Below are positions 45,506-53,099 of a stretch of 64,000 nucleotides of DNA, one piece after another; position 1 is the stretch's first letter, and every line of letters starts with the position of its first letter. Both the position numbers and the translations under genes were made by a program. The notes below the pieces were generated by a model. It searched no databases, had not been told where the DNA came from, and saw only the letters and a program-made list of their open reading frames with translations. This stretch comes from a virus, in the IMG/VR virus record IMGVR_UViG_3300026531_000002, positions 1-64,000 of that record, one strand, 5' to 3'.

Positions 45506-46504
45506 ATGATAAAACTATTTAAGTACGAAGAGAGTAGTATTTATACTAAACTTTTTGAAAAAGGGTTTGCAGACTTCTGGACTCATAACTCTGTAAATTA
45601 TGATAAAGACTATTTAGGCTTTCAAACAAAACTACCAAAAACTGCACAAGATGTATTTATGAAGACAATAGGGTTTCAATCTGTAATGGATAGTGGTGTA
45701 GTAAATGGATATATCCCGCTTGCTAAAGACTCTGAAGATAAGATGTTGCAGGCTCTTTATATGTATATTGCTCAAAACGAGTCAATACACAGCCTTAGTT
45801 ATGCCTATGGACTGCAACAGACTTTTGGAAATCAAGCAGACCAAATTCTTGAGGAACTTGAAAAGACTCCTGAAGTACAAGATAGAATGAAAGTTGAAGA
45901 AGCAGTTGAAGAGGCTTATTCAATAGCTGTTGAGAATAATTTACCTCATAAAAATAACTTAAGACTCCAACACTTAATTAATACATACCTATTAGAGCAT
46001 ATTAAGTTTCCTGTTAGTTTCTTTGTAGTTTTTTGGTTAAATGATAAATACAGTAACCCTTTAAATGGTTTTACTCAAGCTTTGAAAGAAATTGCAAATG
46101 ATGAATTAAACCTACACACAGTAGCTAATATGAATGTAATCAAAAAAGGGATTAAATCAGGAGAGTTTGACAGATATGATGTAGAAAACCTTGCTAAAAA
46201 TAGGGCAATGTTTATTTATGAGGAAGAAGAAAAGTGGGTTGATTTTCTTTTAGGGAAAGAAGATTTAAAAGGATTAAATAAAGATTTATACCTATACTTT
46301 GTAAAATACCAAACCTATTTAGCACTCAAAAAGTTAGGAATAGAAACTGAAGAAGTGCCTAAAAAGAGTGTTGTAAGTTGGTTTGATAATTACCGTGATA
46401 TCAGTAAAGCTCAAGTGTCACAGCAAGAAACTGATGGGGTTTCTTATCAAAATTTTATAGTAGATGATGTATCAGACTTAGGCGAGCTTGAACTTTATAT
46501 TTAA
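45506..46504 (+). CDS. nrdB: Ribonucleotide reductase class Ia, small subunit
   Basis: A 332-aa radical-generating subunit that partners NrdA (9731-11986). Metal and radical residues are visible in QNESIHSLSYAYGL (E-x-x-H plus the radical Tyr at the E. coli Y122 position). Also seen are LLEHIKFPVSFFVVFW (Glu) and IANDELNLHTVAN (E/H). The start is set at the ATG after AAGGAG; the longer upstream frame overlaps the promoter. It sits with an early promoter and a terminator as an island among leftward late genes, so it is likely expressed early regardless of its neighbours. Confidence 0.95.
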   Translation: MIKLFKYEESSIYTKLFEKGFADFWTHNSVNYDKDYLGFQTKLPKTAQDVFMKTIGFQSVMDSGVVNGYIPLAKDSEDKMLQALYMYIAQNESIHSLSYAYGLQQTFGNQADQILEELEKTPEVQDRMKVEEAVEEAYSIAVENNLPHKNNLRLQHLINTYLLEHIKFPVSFFVVFWLNDKYSNPLNGFTQALKEIANDELNLHTVANMNVIKKGIKSGEFDRYDVENLAKNRAMFIYEEEEKWVDFLLGKEDLKGLNKDLYLYFVKYQTYLALKKLGIETEEVPKKSVVSWFDNYRDISKAQVSQQETDGVSYQNFIVDDVSDLGELELYI

Positions 46505-46515
46505 CCAATTTTTAG

Positions 46516-46537
46516 CAGGTAGTCTATATACTACCTG
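46516..46537. terminator. Bidirectional terminator after nrdB
   Basis: CAGGTAGT-CTATAT-ACTACCTG, perfect 8-bp stem; it overlaps the stop of the convergent tail gene. Confidence 0.65.
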
Positions 46538-47255
46538 TAACAGGGTTGTTTTCTGGTATTCCTAAAAATCCTCCAAAATTTCTTTGATTATCAAATTTTA
46601 CTTTACAAGTTGTATAAGTTTTGTCGCAACCTTTATGTAGGTAAAATCCACTAGAACCTATATCAGGACTGGCTAAGTTCCTGTTAAGTGTAATAATATT
46701 GTTATCCACATCTACATCTACAATCATTCTATTTGGTTGGTTAGGTATAATAATATAACCATCTTTAAAGCTTTCTAAATCAGGAACACTTTGATTTATT
46801 TGGATTTTGTTTCCTGATACAATACTGAAAACATTAACTAGTATTTTTAAATGTGTTAAACCACAATTTACATCGCCTAACTGAAATCTGCATTTTTTAG
46901 AGTAGTATTGAGTTGGAAATTTGCCCCCTGTCAAGATTTTTAACATATCCCCTGTTGTAATTGTTGCAATTCCTGTTGCATATTCTGTCTCAATAGCTGT
47001 TATAATTCCTGTATATAATTGCCTACCACTTTCATTTTTGATAGTCACTTTTTGAATCATATCAATTAATTCAGTATTGATTTTATTAAAAGGCTCTTTA
47101 TTATAGGGTACTTTTATTTTTATTTCTTTTTTATTAATATCATTATCTAACTTATCAATACTAACAGCTAGAGGTTCATATTGTCCGAATGCTTGTGTAG
47201 TGTTATTGAAATACCACACTTTATTATTTATTGTAAATTCAAATAGGTACATCAT
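46524..47255 (-). CDS. Minor tail protein, phage_BR0599 family
   Basis: A 243-aa protein with the cysteine pattern of BR0599 (lambda L-like) minor tail proteins: KKCRFQLGDVNCGLTHL near residue 125 and KGCDKTYTTCKVKFDNQRNF + GGFLGIPE at the C-terminus. The N-terminal half is beta-rich. The Cys set may bind an iron-sulphur cluster, as in lambda gpL. It abuts the tail-tip fragment gene (47256) with no gap. In lambda-like tails the order L, K, I, J holds; here a K-like peptidase lies two genes upstream. Confidence 0.8.
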   Translation of the reverse strand: MMYLFEFTINNKVWYFNNTTQAFGQYEPLAVSIDKLDNDINKKEIKIKVPYNKEPFNKINTELIDMIQKVTIKNESGRQLYTGIITAIETEYATGIATITTGDMLKILTGGKFPTQYYSKKCRFQLGDVNCGLTHLKILVNVFSIVSGNKIQINQSVPDLESFKDGYIIIPNQPNRMIVDVDVDNNIITLNRNLASPDIGSSGFYLHKGCDKTYTTCKVKFDNQRNFGGFLGIPENNPVTGSI

Positions 47256-47489
47256 TTATCCTTGACAAACTCTAGTAGGTATCTTATCAATACTATCATT
47301 ATAACCTAAAAAATTTCCTGCTACCCACGCTGACCCATACAATACAGGTATAGGTTTGGAGAGTGTATTTTGAGGTACACTAAATTCCTGTGAAAGCGCT
47401 GGAGATGGTGGTGTATCAGGAATTTGAGGTACATTTAATAATAAGTATGTTAAAAATAACAAACCACCAATTAAAAATAAAAGAAACAT
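47256..47489 (-). CDS. N-terminal fragment of a tail-tip (TipJ/J-like) protein
   Basis: A 77-aa protein: a hydrophobic N-terminus (LLFLIGGLLFLTYLLL), a Pro-rich linker, then SKPIPVLYGSAWVAGNFLGY. The last part matches the 'IPvvyGt.rv.Gn.iwy' motif found near the start of TipJ/J-type tail-tip proteins. It ends there, while those proteins run for hundreds of residues more. The large hub gene at 5275 lacks this segment, so the two may be separated parts of one ancestral protein. Confidence 0.55.
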   Translation of the reverse strand: MFLLFLIGGLLFLTYLLLNVPQIPDTPPSPALSQEFSVPQNTLSKPIPVLYGSAWVAGNFLGYNDSIDKIPTRVCQG

Positions 47490-48209
47490 TTACACCTCCT
47501 TTCCTGCTTTAGTTGCATTTGCATATGTAGTATATACTAATCTTTTCTCACAATTATCATTAGGCATTCTGAAATCAATAAATACAGATTTTCTATATTT
47601 TTTAATACAAACTTTATCATTTTGATTTCCTCCTAATATATACAGATATCTCTCATCAGAACTAATACCTAATACTATTCCAATATGTCCACCACCTTTT
47701 CTACTTTTAATAGCTAAACTACCATAATAAGGTTTACCAACACTAACCCCAAAATTTAACCAACTTTTAGCTCTAAAAGGGTATTTAGGTAGATTGTGAT
47801 AGCCTGCTTTTACCATGATAAAACTAATAAAACTAGCACACCATGGCACATCATCTTTCCAATGATACCCCCCTGCTACTCTGTGGTATTGCTCTATTCT
47901 TTTATTAGAACCTGCTCCCCTTATTTCAGTTACTCCTAATTCTTCTTTTGCTATTTTTACATAGTTGTAGGGACATTTTTTAGTGGCTTTTTTACCCTCT
48001 TTAAAATATTCTAATAAGAGTTTGACTTGGTCTTGGTTAAGATGATTCACAGTGTATAAAGTGATATTACCAAATATATCATCTTCAGTTAAATGTTTAT
48101 CAAACAATTTATTGATAATTCTTTGTAGTTTCCTAACACTGTATTTTTTAAATAGGTTTCTGATTTCTTTATTTTTTATTTTTTTGATGCTGACTAAGTA
48201 TCTACTCAT
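47490..48209 (-). CDS. Tail-associated CHAP/NlpC-type peptidoglycan hydrolase (TIGR02594-like)
   Basis: A 239-aa protein. Residues about 80-215 match the TIGR02594-like cysteine peptidase: IAKEELGVTEIRG, DVPWCASFISF (C124), KGGGHIGIVLG (H175), ILGGNQNDKV (N195). The N-terminal 75 residues are basic and helical. Position next to tail-tip genes suggests a gpK-like enzyme that opens peptidoglycan during DNA entry. It could also be the lysis endolysin, since no other is seen in the window. Confidence 0.75.
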   Translation of the reverse strand: MSRYLVSIKKIKNKEIRNLFKKYSVRKLQRIINKLFDKHLTEDDIFGNITLYTVNHLNQDQVKLLLEYFKEGKKATKKCPYNYVKIAKEELGVTEIRGAGSNKRIEQYHRVAGGYHWKDDVPWCASFISFIMVKAGYHNLPKYPFRAKSWLNFGVSVGKPYYGSLAIKSRKGGGHIGIVLGISSDERYLYILGGNQNDKVCIKKYRKSVFIDFRMPNDNCEKRLVYTTYANATKAGKEV

Positions 48210-48224
48210 ATCAATTCCTTTTTG

Positions 48225-48245
48225 TTTGTGTGTCGCTTTATTTTA
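48225..48245 (-). promoter_or_regulatory. Candidate late promoter (GCGACAC variant)
   Basis: Minus strand: AAATAAAGCGACACACAAAC before the peptidase gene, nearly identical to the site at 41414-41432. Confidence 0.5.
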
Positions 48246-48246
48246 T

Positions 48247-48270
48247 TTTAAGCTTTATTTTGTTATACTT
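48247..48270 (+). promoter_or_regulatory. Early promoter for 48300 gene
   Basis: TTTTAAGC, TTTATTTTG, TTATACTTCT. It overlaps the divergent late motif by a few bases. Confidence 0.65.
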
Positions 48271-48299
48271 CTAAAAATAACATATAAAAAGGAGAAAAA

Positions 48300-48611
48300 A
48301 TGTTAATCCATAAAAACAATACAACTACAACGGCAGTGAGGTTAAATAAGCATTATCAGGATTTATACAATCTCACTAAACAACATAATTTAAACTTTAA
48401 AAGTAGTTTAGAATGTTTTATTTGTAGTAATATAGATAGTGATTTTGTGTATAATAATAAAGACTCTAATAAAGATAACCAAAAAATAGTAGGTATATCA
48501 TTAGGTAAAGAATTTATAGAACTACTAAAGGAAAAGGAAAAACCCCTAACAGATGCTGTTAAGAGTTTTCTTGATTACTTTGAAGCTAGTTTAGGTAGCT
48601 CTCTGCATTAA
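48300..48611 (+). CDS. Hypothetical protein in early + strand island
   Basis: A 103-aa protein (MLIHKNNTTTTAVRLNKHYQ...). The 'TTTAVRLNKHYQDLYNL' start resembles a ribbon-helix-helix-like pattern, so a DNA-binding role is possible. Its 3' end overlaps the convergent chaperone gene by 26 bp. Early promoter and RBS (AAAAGGAG) present. Confidence 0.55.
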   Translation: MLIHKNNTTTTAVRLNKHYQDLYNLTKQHNLNFKSSLECFICSNIDSDFVYNNKDSNKDNQKIVGISLGKEFIELLKEKEKPLTDAVKSFLDYFEASLGSSLH

Positions 48612-48972
48612 GAGGGTCTTTAGTTACTGATACAATTATTTGTGCAACTTCTGCAACAATATCAGCAGGTAGCAAATTGATACTCTCATCTAACAGCTGT
48701 CCTGCTTGATTAAATTTAGGTTTAATTTCTTTATCATTTTCATCAAATAAATTCTTCCAACCCGTTACAGCATTTTTAAATACTTGATAAGCAAATGTAC
48801 CAGATTGAATAAATGCTTCTTCGCCTCCATTGGTGAATTTAGTAAGGTTATCTTCAATTTTTGCAAAAGTTTTGTTGTCAAGTCTTTTAAAAGTAACTGT
48901 GAAAGGTTTTTCTTCTGCTCTTTCAATAAGTGGTATATATGTGTATTCTTTTTGTTTGGTTACAATTTTCAT
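48586..48972 (-). CDS. Tail assembly chaperone candidate
   Basis: A 128-aa protein beginning MKIVTKQKEYTYIPLIERAE, with FTVTFKRLDNKTFAKIEDNL and a helical C-terminal half (LLPADIVAEVAQIIVSV). It lies just downstream of the major tail protein gene, where tail assembly chaperones are encoded. A longer frame starting at 49101 would run through the promoter region, so the ATG after AAAAAGGA is preferred. I did not find a convincing frameshifted extension. Confidence 0.5.
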   Translation of the reverse strand: MKIVTKQKEYTYIPLIERAEEKPFTVTFKRLDNKTFAKIEDNLTKFTNGGEEAFIQSGTFAYQVFKNAVTGWKNLFDENDKEIKPKFNQAGQLLDESINLLPADIVAEVAQIIVSVTKDPLNAESYLN

Positions 48973-48992
48973 TGTTGTCCTTTTTGAATTTT

Positions 48993-49012
48993 TTGTTCGG
49001 TATCGGAAAGTT
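48993..49012 (-). promoter_or_regulatory. Candidate late promoter (CCGATA variant)
   Basis: Minus strand: CAAACTTTCCGATACCGAAC, about 25-40 bp before the start at 48972. Confidence 0.45.
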
Positions 49013-49023
49013 TGAAAAATTAA

Positions 49024-49040
49024 GTTTTTTAGGGTATAAT
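49024..49040 (+). promoter_or_regulatory. Promoter for Cys-rich protein pair
   Basis: TTTTTTAGGGTATAATAAAT; TATAAT at 49035-49040, 21 bp before the start at 49061. Confidence 0.5.
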
Positions 49041-49060
49041 AAATAAAAAAAGGAATTGAT

Positions 49061-49246
49061 ATGAATACTGATTTCACTTTCTGTGATGGGAATGAGTGCA
49101 ATAAAAGGTATGAATGTAAAAGATGGATTAATAACTACCCTGAAGACTATAAAGATAAAAAATTGTGGTATATGTTTAGCTTTGAGTGTATAGAAAATAA
49201 CTATTCAGCATACATTGAAATAGAAAAGGGTAAAAATGAAGTGTGA
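49061..49246 (+). CDS. Small Cys-containing protein
   Basis: A 61-aa protein (MNTDFTFCDGNECNKRYECK) with four cysteines (C8, C13, C19 and one near 47) that may bind a metal. It starts a two-gene early operon. Function unknown. Confidence 0.55.
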   Translation: MNTDFTFCDGNECNKRYECKRWINNYPEDYKDKKLWYMFSFECIENNYSAYIEIEKGKNEV

Positions 49247-49445
49247 TAACTGTCTAAATAATTTTGAAGAAAATGATATTTTTTATATGCTACCAACTGA
49301 AATAGTTAAGTTAGATGAGAATGATATAGTTACTTTCTATGATAAAAATCATAGACCTTTTACACCACTCATCAAGGTTTGTAGAGGTTGTATAATAAAA
49401 ACAATTAATTATTATTGTGAAGAGTTGGAAATAAAAGAGGGATAA
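49236..49445 (+). CDS. Small zinc-binding-type protein
   Basis: A 69-aa protein with CDNC near the start and CRGC near residue 50, a split CxxC...CxxC pattern typical of small zinc-binding domains. It overlaps the previous gene by 11 bp and is followed by a strong terminator. Function unknown. Confidence 0.6.
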   Translation: MKCDNCLNNFEENDIFYMLPTEIVKLDENDIVTFYDKNHRPFTPLIKVCRGCIIKTINYYCEELEIKEG

Positions 49446-49446
49446 A

Positions 49447-49478
49447 ACACCAGCGAAGCCCTGATGAGGGGCTGGTGT
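49447..49478 (+). terminator. Strong terminator
   Basis: ACACCAGC pairs with GCTGGTGT and CCC with GGG inside (49447-49478), between convergent genes. Confidence 0.7.
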
Positions 49479-49490
49479 ATCTTAGAAGAA

Positions 49491-50489
49491 TTATACTTCA
49501 ACAGCTACATAAATTGCTTCGCCGTTATCATCAAGACTAGCCATAAATTCAATATTATTTACTAAAATTCCGTCATCATCATCAATAGCAACTGAACTAT
49601 ATTTAGATTTAGGAATATAGATAGCAAATTTTTTACCGCCTGTCATAAGTTCTAGGTAGATTTCTGCATCAGCATTGTTCTTAAACTTGTTAAGTTCGTC
49701 CCAACCTGTAAAGTCAATAGTGAATGAACCTTTTACTTCTTTAGCTGTAACTTCTTTTGAGTCAATACCACTTGAAGTAATTGCTTCTCTATCTGAAACA
49801 GTATTTGATACAGTAAATTTAAGGTTTTTAGCTGTATAAGAAGTCCCATCAACAGTAAATACAGCATTTTTACCTACAATAGGGTCAAGAATTTCTGGAG
49901 TAGCTAGTAAATCTTCACCACTTACACTTTCAAAAGAACTAGCTCCTAAATCAAAACTAATAGTAGCAATATCAGCAACTGTAAAGTCAAAATCAACACT
50001 ATTTGGTACAATACCTTTTAAAGTTAATGATTGAGAGTCTGAAGTATCACACCCCATCATTTCTTTAACAGCTAGTGAACTACCTGTACCACAAGGTTTA
50101 TTAAGTTTGTATAAAGTAGCTGTTCCTGTTTCACCGCTTTGTGCTTCTACAATTTTTTTATTATCACTATCAATAATTGCACCTGTACCATCTCCAGCTG
50201 CTTCTTTAATACCTAAAGCTACTTCTAAAACAACATCACCAGCTATTGTACCATCATCTTTTCTTGCAAGCTCAAGTCCTAAACTCCCTGAACCTTTTTC
50301 TTTACCAGCAAGACTAGGTAGTTTTACGAATGAGTTTACTTGTGCCTTTCTCTCAATAGTATCAACTTCTGGTTTTAAATTTGTATCACTTGTTACAGCA
50401 ACTGTATCAGCATCTGTGAAAGTTCCCCCCTCATTAAAGTTAGCTTCTTTAATGATTGCATAAAGTATCCCTTTACTAGAATAAGCCAT
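49491..50489 (-). CDS. Major tail tube protein candidate
   Basis: A 332-aa protein, low in Cys/Trp, with many Ala/Thr/Ser/Gly. It begins MAYSSKGILYAIIKEANFNE and has tube-protein-like segments (EVDTIERKAQVNSFVK; DREAITSSGIDSKEVTAKEV; GSFTIDFTGWDELNKFKN; DAEIYLELMTGGKKFAIYIP). Size, composition and place before the chaperone support the major tail protein. A GCGATAGC late motif precedes it. Confidence 0.65.
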   Translation of the reverse strand: MAYSSKGILYAIIKEANFNEGGTFTDADTVAVTSDTNLKPEVDTIERKAQVNSFVKLPSLAGKEKGSGSLGLELARKDDGTIAGDVVLEVALGIKEAAGDGTGAIIDSDNKKIVEAQSGETGTATLYKLNKPCGTGSSLAVKEMMGCDTSDSQSLTLKGIVPNSVDFDFTVADIATISFDLGASSFESVSGEDLLATPEILDPIVGKNAVFTVDGTSYTAKNLKFTVSNTVSDREAITSSGIDSKEVTAKEVKGSFTIDFTGWDELNKFKNNADAEIYLELMTGGKKFAIYIPKSKYSSVAIDDDDGILVNNIEFMASLDDNGEAIYVAVEV

Positions 50490-50512
50490 TTTTATTCCTT
50501 TATTTTTTGTGT

Positions 50513-50532
50513 GGGCTATCGCTAAAAATTTG
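50513..50532 (-). promoter_or_regulatory. Late promoter before tail tube gene
   Basis: Minus strand: AAATTTTTAGCGATAGCCCA, then CAAAAAATAAAGGA leader; about 30 bp before the start. Confidence 0.6.
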
Positions 50533-50545
50533 AGGAGAATAAGAG

Positions 50546-50564
50546 GCAGACTTGGTTAGTCTGC
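50546..50564 (-). terminator. Hairpin at end of 50556-51827 gene
   Basis: GCAGAC-TTGGTTA-GTCTGC, 6-bp stem overlapping the stop; on the minus strand followed by CTCTTATTCTCC, a weak T-run. Confidence 0.4.
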
Positions 50565-51827
50565 ACTTTGAGGTTTTCTATAAAGTAGGAAAAGGTCAGG
50601 ATAATTATCAATTTTAGTTTTGAATTTATTATTTTCAATATGCGGTAAAGAGCTATATAAAATTTCTTCTGTTTCTGGAATATCATACTCAACAACTTTA
50701 TAAGGGTCTGGGTAAATAATCTTGACCATGTCATTAAAGTCGTCTGATACAATTATAGCTCCGTCTTCATTTCTAACAATCACACCTTTAGGGGCATAAA
50801 TTCCATTTAGTTTTGGTGGGGTTGTAGCAAGATTTTCTACACTAGCTTGACCAGCAACCCAAATAATATTTCTATTTTCTAAATCAAAACCAATAACTTG
50901 TTTTAAAGCCTCACTAACTACTATTAATTGATTGCCATAAACACAAAAGTCATTTATCATTAAATCAAAAGTAATCCCAAATTCAGGCGGTGGGGTATAT
51001 GTTGTTATATATGTTGCATTATTGTTTTCATCTAACTCAAATACAGCTACTTGATTTAAATAAATAGAAACATATAGTTTATTCCCTATAATTCTCATAG
51101 CTTTAGGGTTTTTAATATAACCCTCTTCTGGATAATAACTGTTATTTCCTCTGTATAAAATGGTTTTTACTAATTCACCGTTTGTGTCTAATTCAAAAAC
51201 AACTCCATCACTCTTATTTGTTAAATATGTATCATTTTCAACATCATAACCTCTACCATACAGTTGTGCTACTGCATAATTTCCATTAGGTAGTTTTGAA
51301 ATTTGTCTTACATAATTTAATCTTCTATCTTTTAATTCGCCACGGCTATTATTCCCAAAATCCCATAAATGTTCTAAAGTTGAGTATTTTACAGCTTCTA
51401 TTTTATAGTCTTTAGCAACTATCATAATATCATTCTCAATATCAACTAGAACGGTTCTTAGTGATACTTGTCCTCTGTATCCTTTAATAAAGTTAAAGTG
51501 TTTGTCATAAATAAAAGCTCCGTAATAGCCAGCAACAGCAAACATTTCTTCACCATCTTCATAAAATCTATAAAATTTATATTGGTCTCTATTTGCTAGA
51601 TTGTAACCATCTCTAGCAGTATGTAAAAGTAACCAATCTCTTGTCTTAACAGGCTCTTCTAAAGGTTTGTAATAACCATATGCTAAAGCTTCTACTTCAA
51701 GCTGTTCTAACATCTCATCAACTACATAATCAGGAAGAGCATTACACACATTATCATAGTATCTACTATTTGCTTCAACTACTTTAGCTTGCCCCTCTTT
51801 TACTTTTAATAGGCACTCTTTAATCAT
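50556..51827 (-). CDS. Beta-propeller (NHL-like) virion protein candidate
   Basis: A 423-aa protein. After a helical N-terminus (about 1-50), repeated units of about 45-50 residues show the 'G....v.....IivfD..g' rhythm of NHL/six-bladed propellers (YGAFIYDKHFNFIKGYRGQV; GVVFELDTNGELVKTILYRG; QLIVVSEALKQVIGFDLENR; GIYAPKGVIVRNEDGAIIVS). It lies between the tail tube and a neck protein gene, with its own late motif. A propeller that binds a host-surface ligand or decorates the virion is a reasonable but unproven reading. Confidence 0.6.
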   Translation of the reverse strand: MIKECLLKVKEGQAKVVEANSRYYDNVCNALPDYVVDEMLEQLEVEALAYGYYKPLEEPVKTRDWLLLHTARDGYNLANRDQYKFYRFYEDGEEMFAVAGYYGAFIYDKHFNFIKGYRGQVSLRTVLVDIENDIMIVAKDYKIEAVKYSTLEHLWDFGNNSRGELKDRRLNYVRQISKLPNGNYAVAQLYGRGYDVENDTYLTNKSDGVVFELDTNGELVKTILYRGNNSYYPEEGYIKNPKAMRIIGNKLYVSIYLNQVAVFELDENNNATYITTYTPPPEFGITFDLMINDFCVYGNQLIVVSEALKQVIGFDLENRNIIWVAGQASVENLATTPPKLNGIYAPKGVIVRNEDGAIIVSDDFNDMVKIIYPDPYKVVEYDIPETEEILYSSLPHIENNKFKTKIDNYPDLFLLYRKPQSAD

Positions 51828-51845
51828 CTTTTAGTCCTTATTTTT

Positions 51846-51870
51846 TGGCTCGCTATCGCAAATTTGGGCT
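51846..51870 (-). promoter_or_regulatory. Late promoter before propeller gene
   Basis: Minus strand: CAAATTTGCGATAGCGAGCC then AAAAAATAAGGA; one of the clearest GCGATAGC motifs. Confidence 0.6.
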
Positions 51871-52372
51871 AAATGATTTTTCTAAGGCTTGCTAGTTCAT
51901 CAAATACATCAGCTATACTTAAAACTGAACCTCTTCCACCTCGTTTTGTTAAAACATCATTAACCCATTTTTCCCATTTTGGTGTTGCCCCATCTTTTCT
52001 AGCAGGTTTTCCGTAGTTTGTAAAGTAGGCATAATCAACTCCTATCTCACCTGAAGCAGTAATTGACACATTTCCTTGACCTGTTATTTTTGTTTTCAAT
52101 TTTCCACGAATATTTCTTTTTTGTTTTCCAGAATTTTGGTATGGAAATAATCTGTTAGCTGGTCTAGCCCTGTGTAGGTACTGCTTCGGAATTAAGATTG
52201 AAACAGCCTCTTTTAAAGACCTTTCCCATTTGTTTATTTCTTCATGTGTAAGCTGTATAAAAGCATCAATAGTATCTTTACTGAATTTATCTAAGTTTAG
52301 TCTAAAGTTTTTCCAGCTTTTTGGAATATAACCCCTTGCATCTGCTTTTTCAATCCATAATAAATTAGCCAT
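51869..52372 (-). CDS. Neck / head-tail joining protein candidate (HK97 gp10-like)
   Basis: A 167-aa basic protein. A helical N-terminal half (IDAFIQLTHEEINKWERSLK) is followed by a strand pair with GEIGVDYAYFTNYGKPARKD, reminiscent of the 'v....pYA.yvE.Gt' motif of gp10-like proteins, and a C-terminal helix. Such proteins link capsid connector and tail. Position in the morphogenesis block supports this; the family call is tentative. Confidence 0.5.
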   Translation of the reverse strand: MANLLWIEKADARGYIPKSWKNFRLNLDKFSKDTIDAFIQLTHEEINKWERSLKEAVSILIPKQYLHRARPANRLFPYQNSGKQKRNIRGKLKTKITGQGNVSITASGEIGVDYAYFTNYGKPARKDGATPKWEKWVNDVLTKRGGRGSVLSIADVFDELASLRKII

Positions 52373-52403
52373 TTAGTATCCTTTTAAGTGCTGTTTCGAT
52401 TTA

Positions 52404-52434
52404 TTTTATTTTAAGGTTTATTGTGTTATACTTT
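52404..52434 (+). promoter_or_regulatory. Early promoter for 52461 and nuclease genes
   Basis: TTTTAAGG, TTTATTGTG, TTATACTTTC (TATACT 52427-52432). Confidence 0.65.
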
Positions 52435-52460
52435 CAACATATACAACAAAGGAGTTCAGA

Positions 52461-52580
52461 ATGAGAAATTTTCATATTGTAAAGGCTTTTAAAAAAGAGG
52501 TTGATTTAAAAACTCGTGTTGTTAAATCTAAAAAGAAATATACTAGAAAAGTTAAACACAAAAGGAGAGGTTGTGAGTGA
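52461..52580 (+). CDS. Small very basic protein (39 aa)
   Basis: Encodes MRNFHIVKAFKKEVDLKTRV + VKSKKKYTRKVKHKRRGCE. About 40% Lys/Arg. RBS AAAGGAG is good. Its end overlaps the GTG start of the nuclease gene by 8 bp. A nucleic-acid or nuclease-binding partner is possible. Confidence 0.5.
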   Translation: MRNFHIVKAFKKEVDLKTRVVKSKKKYTRKVKHKRRGCE

Positions 52581-53076
52581 GTATTTAACAGAAGCTAAGT
52601 TAGAATTATACCTAAAAAATATCTTTCCAAATACAAATATAATTAGAGATAGAATTGTTCCTAATTCTGGTATAAAAAACAGACCAGATTTTAGAATAGA
52701 TGAATTAATGTTAATTGTAGAGTTTGATGGTTATGGACACTATACAAAACCTAAAACAATACTAACTGATAATATGAAAGATACTACTTATCAAAATATG
52801 GGTTATACAGTTGTTAGAATACCTTATTTTATTCAATGGTCAAAAGAACTTGTTAAATCATTATTTGGTATTGACACTACAATAAAACAAACTTACCCGC
52901 ACGGATTTATTGATAAGAAAGCACCTCTACCAGCTGAATTTTGTAGTTTAGGTTTAGAAAAGTTTAATGAAGATTTAAATAAATTTAGTTTTGCTAAAAA
53001 TGATATTTTAATATCATTAAAAAATAAAATAGATAGTGGTTTAGACTACTTGTTAGTTTATCCACTAAATTTTTAA
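52573..53076 (+). CDS. PD-(D/E)XK nuclease (DUF559/Vsr-like)
   Basis: A 167-aa protein. The catalytic core is RPDFRIDELMLIVEFDGYGH (PD ... E-x-D), followed by a conserved region with TYQNMGYTVVRIPYF, matching DUF559/very-short-patch-like endonucleases. The start is taken as GTG at 52573 with RBS AAAGGAGAGG; the longer frame from 52516 would run through the small upstream gene. An early-expressed nuclease next to terminase could be a mobile homing-type enzyme, a defence or takeover nuclease, or a repair enzyme. Confidence 0.7.
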   Translation: MSEYLTEAKLELYLKNIFPNTNIIRDRIVPNSGIKNRPDFRIDELMLIVEFDGYGHYTKPKTILTDNMKDTTYQNMGYTVVRIPYFIQWSKELVKSLFGIDTTIKQTYPHGFIDKKAPLPAEFCSLGLEKFNEDLNKFSFAKNDILISLKNKIDSGLDYLLVYPLNF

Positions 53077-53079
53077 ATA

Positions 53080-53096
53080 GAGGCTAATTAAGCCTC
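53080..53096. terminator. Bidirectional terminator
   Basis: GAGGCT-AATTA-AGCCTC between the convergent nuclease and terminase genes; an AAAT/ATTT flank gives T-runs on the + side. Confidence 0.55.
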
Positions 53097-53099
53097 CAC

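Noticed and set aside
48973-49101. Extended start of the tail chaperone candidate
   Set aside because: It runs through the late motif and the divergent early promoter; the ATG at 48972 has AAAAAGGA upstream.
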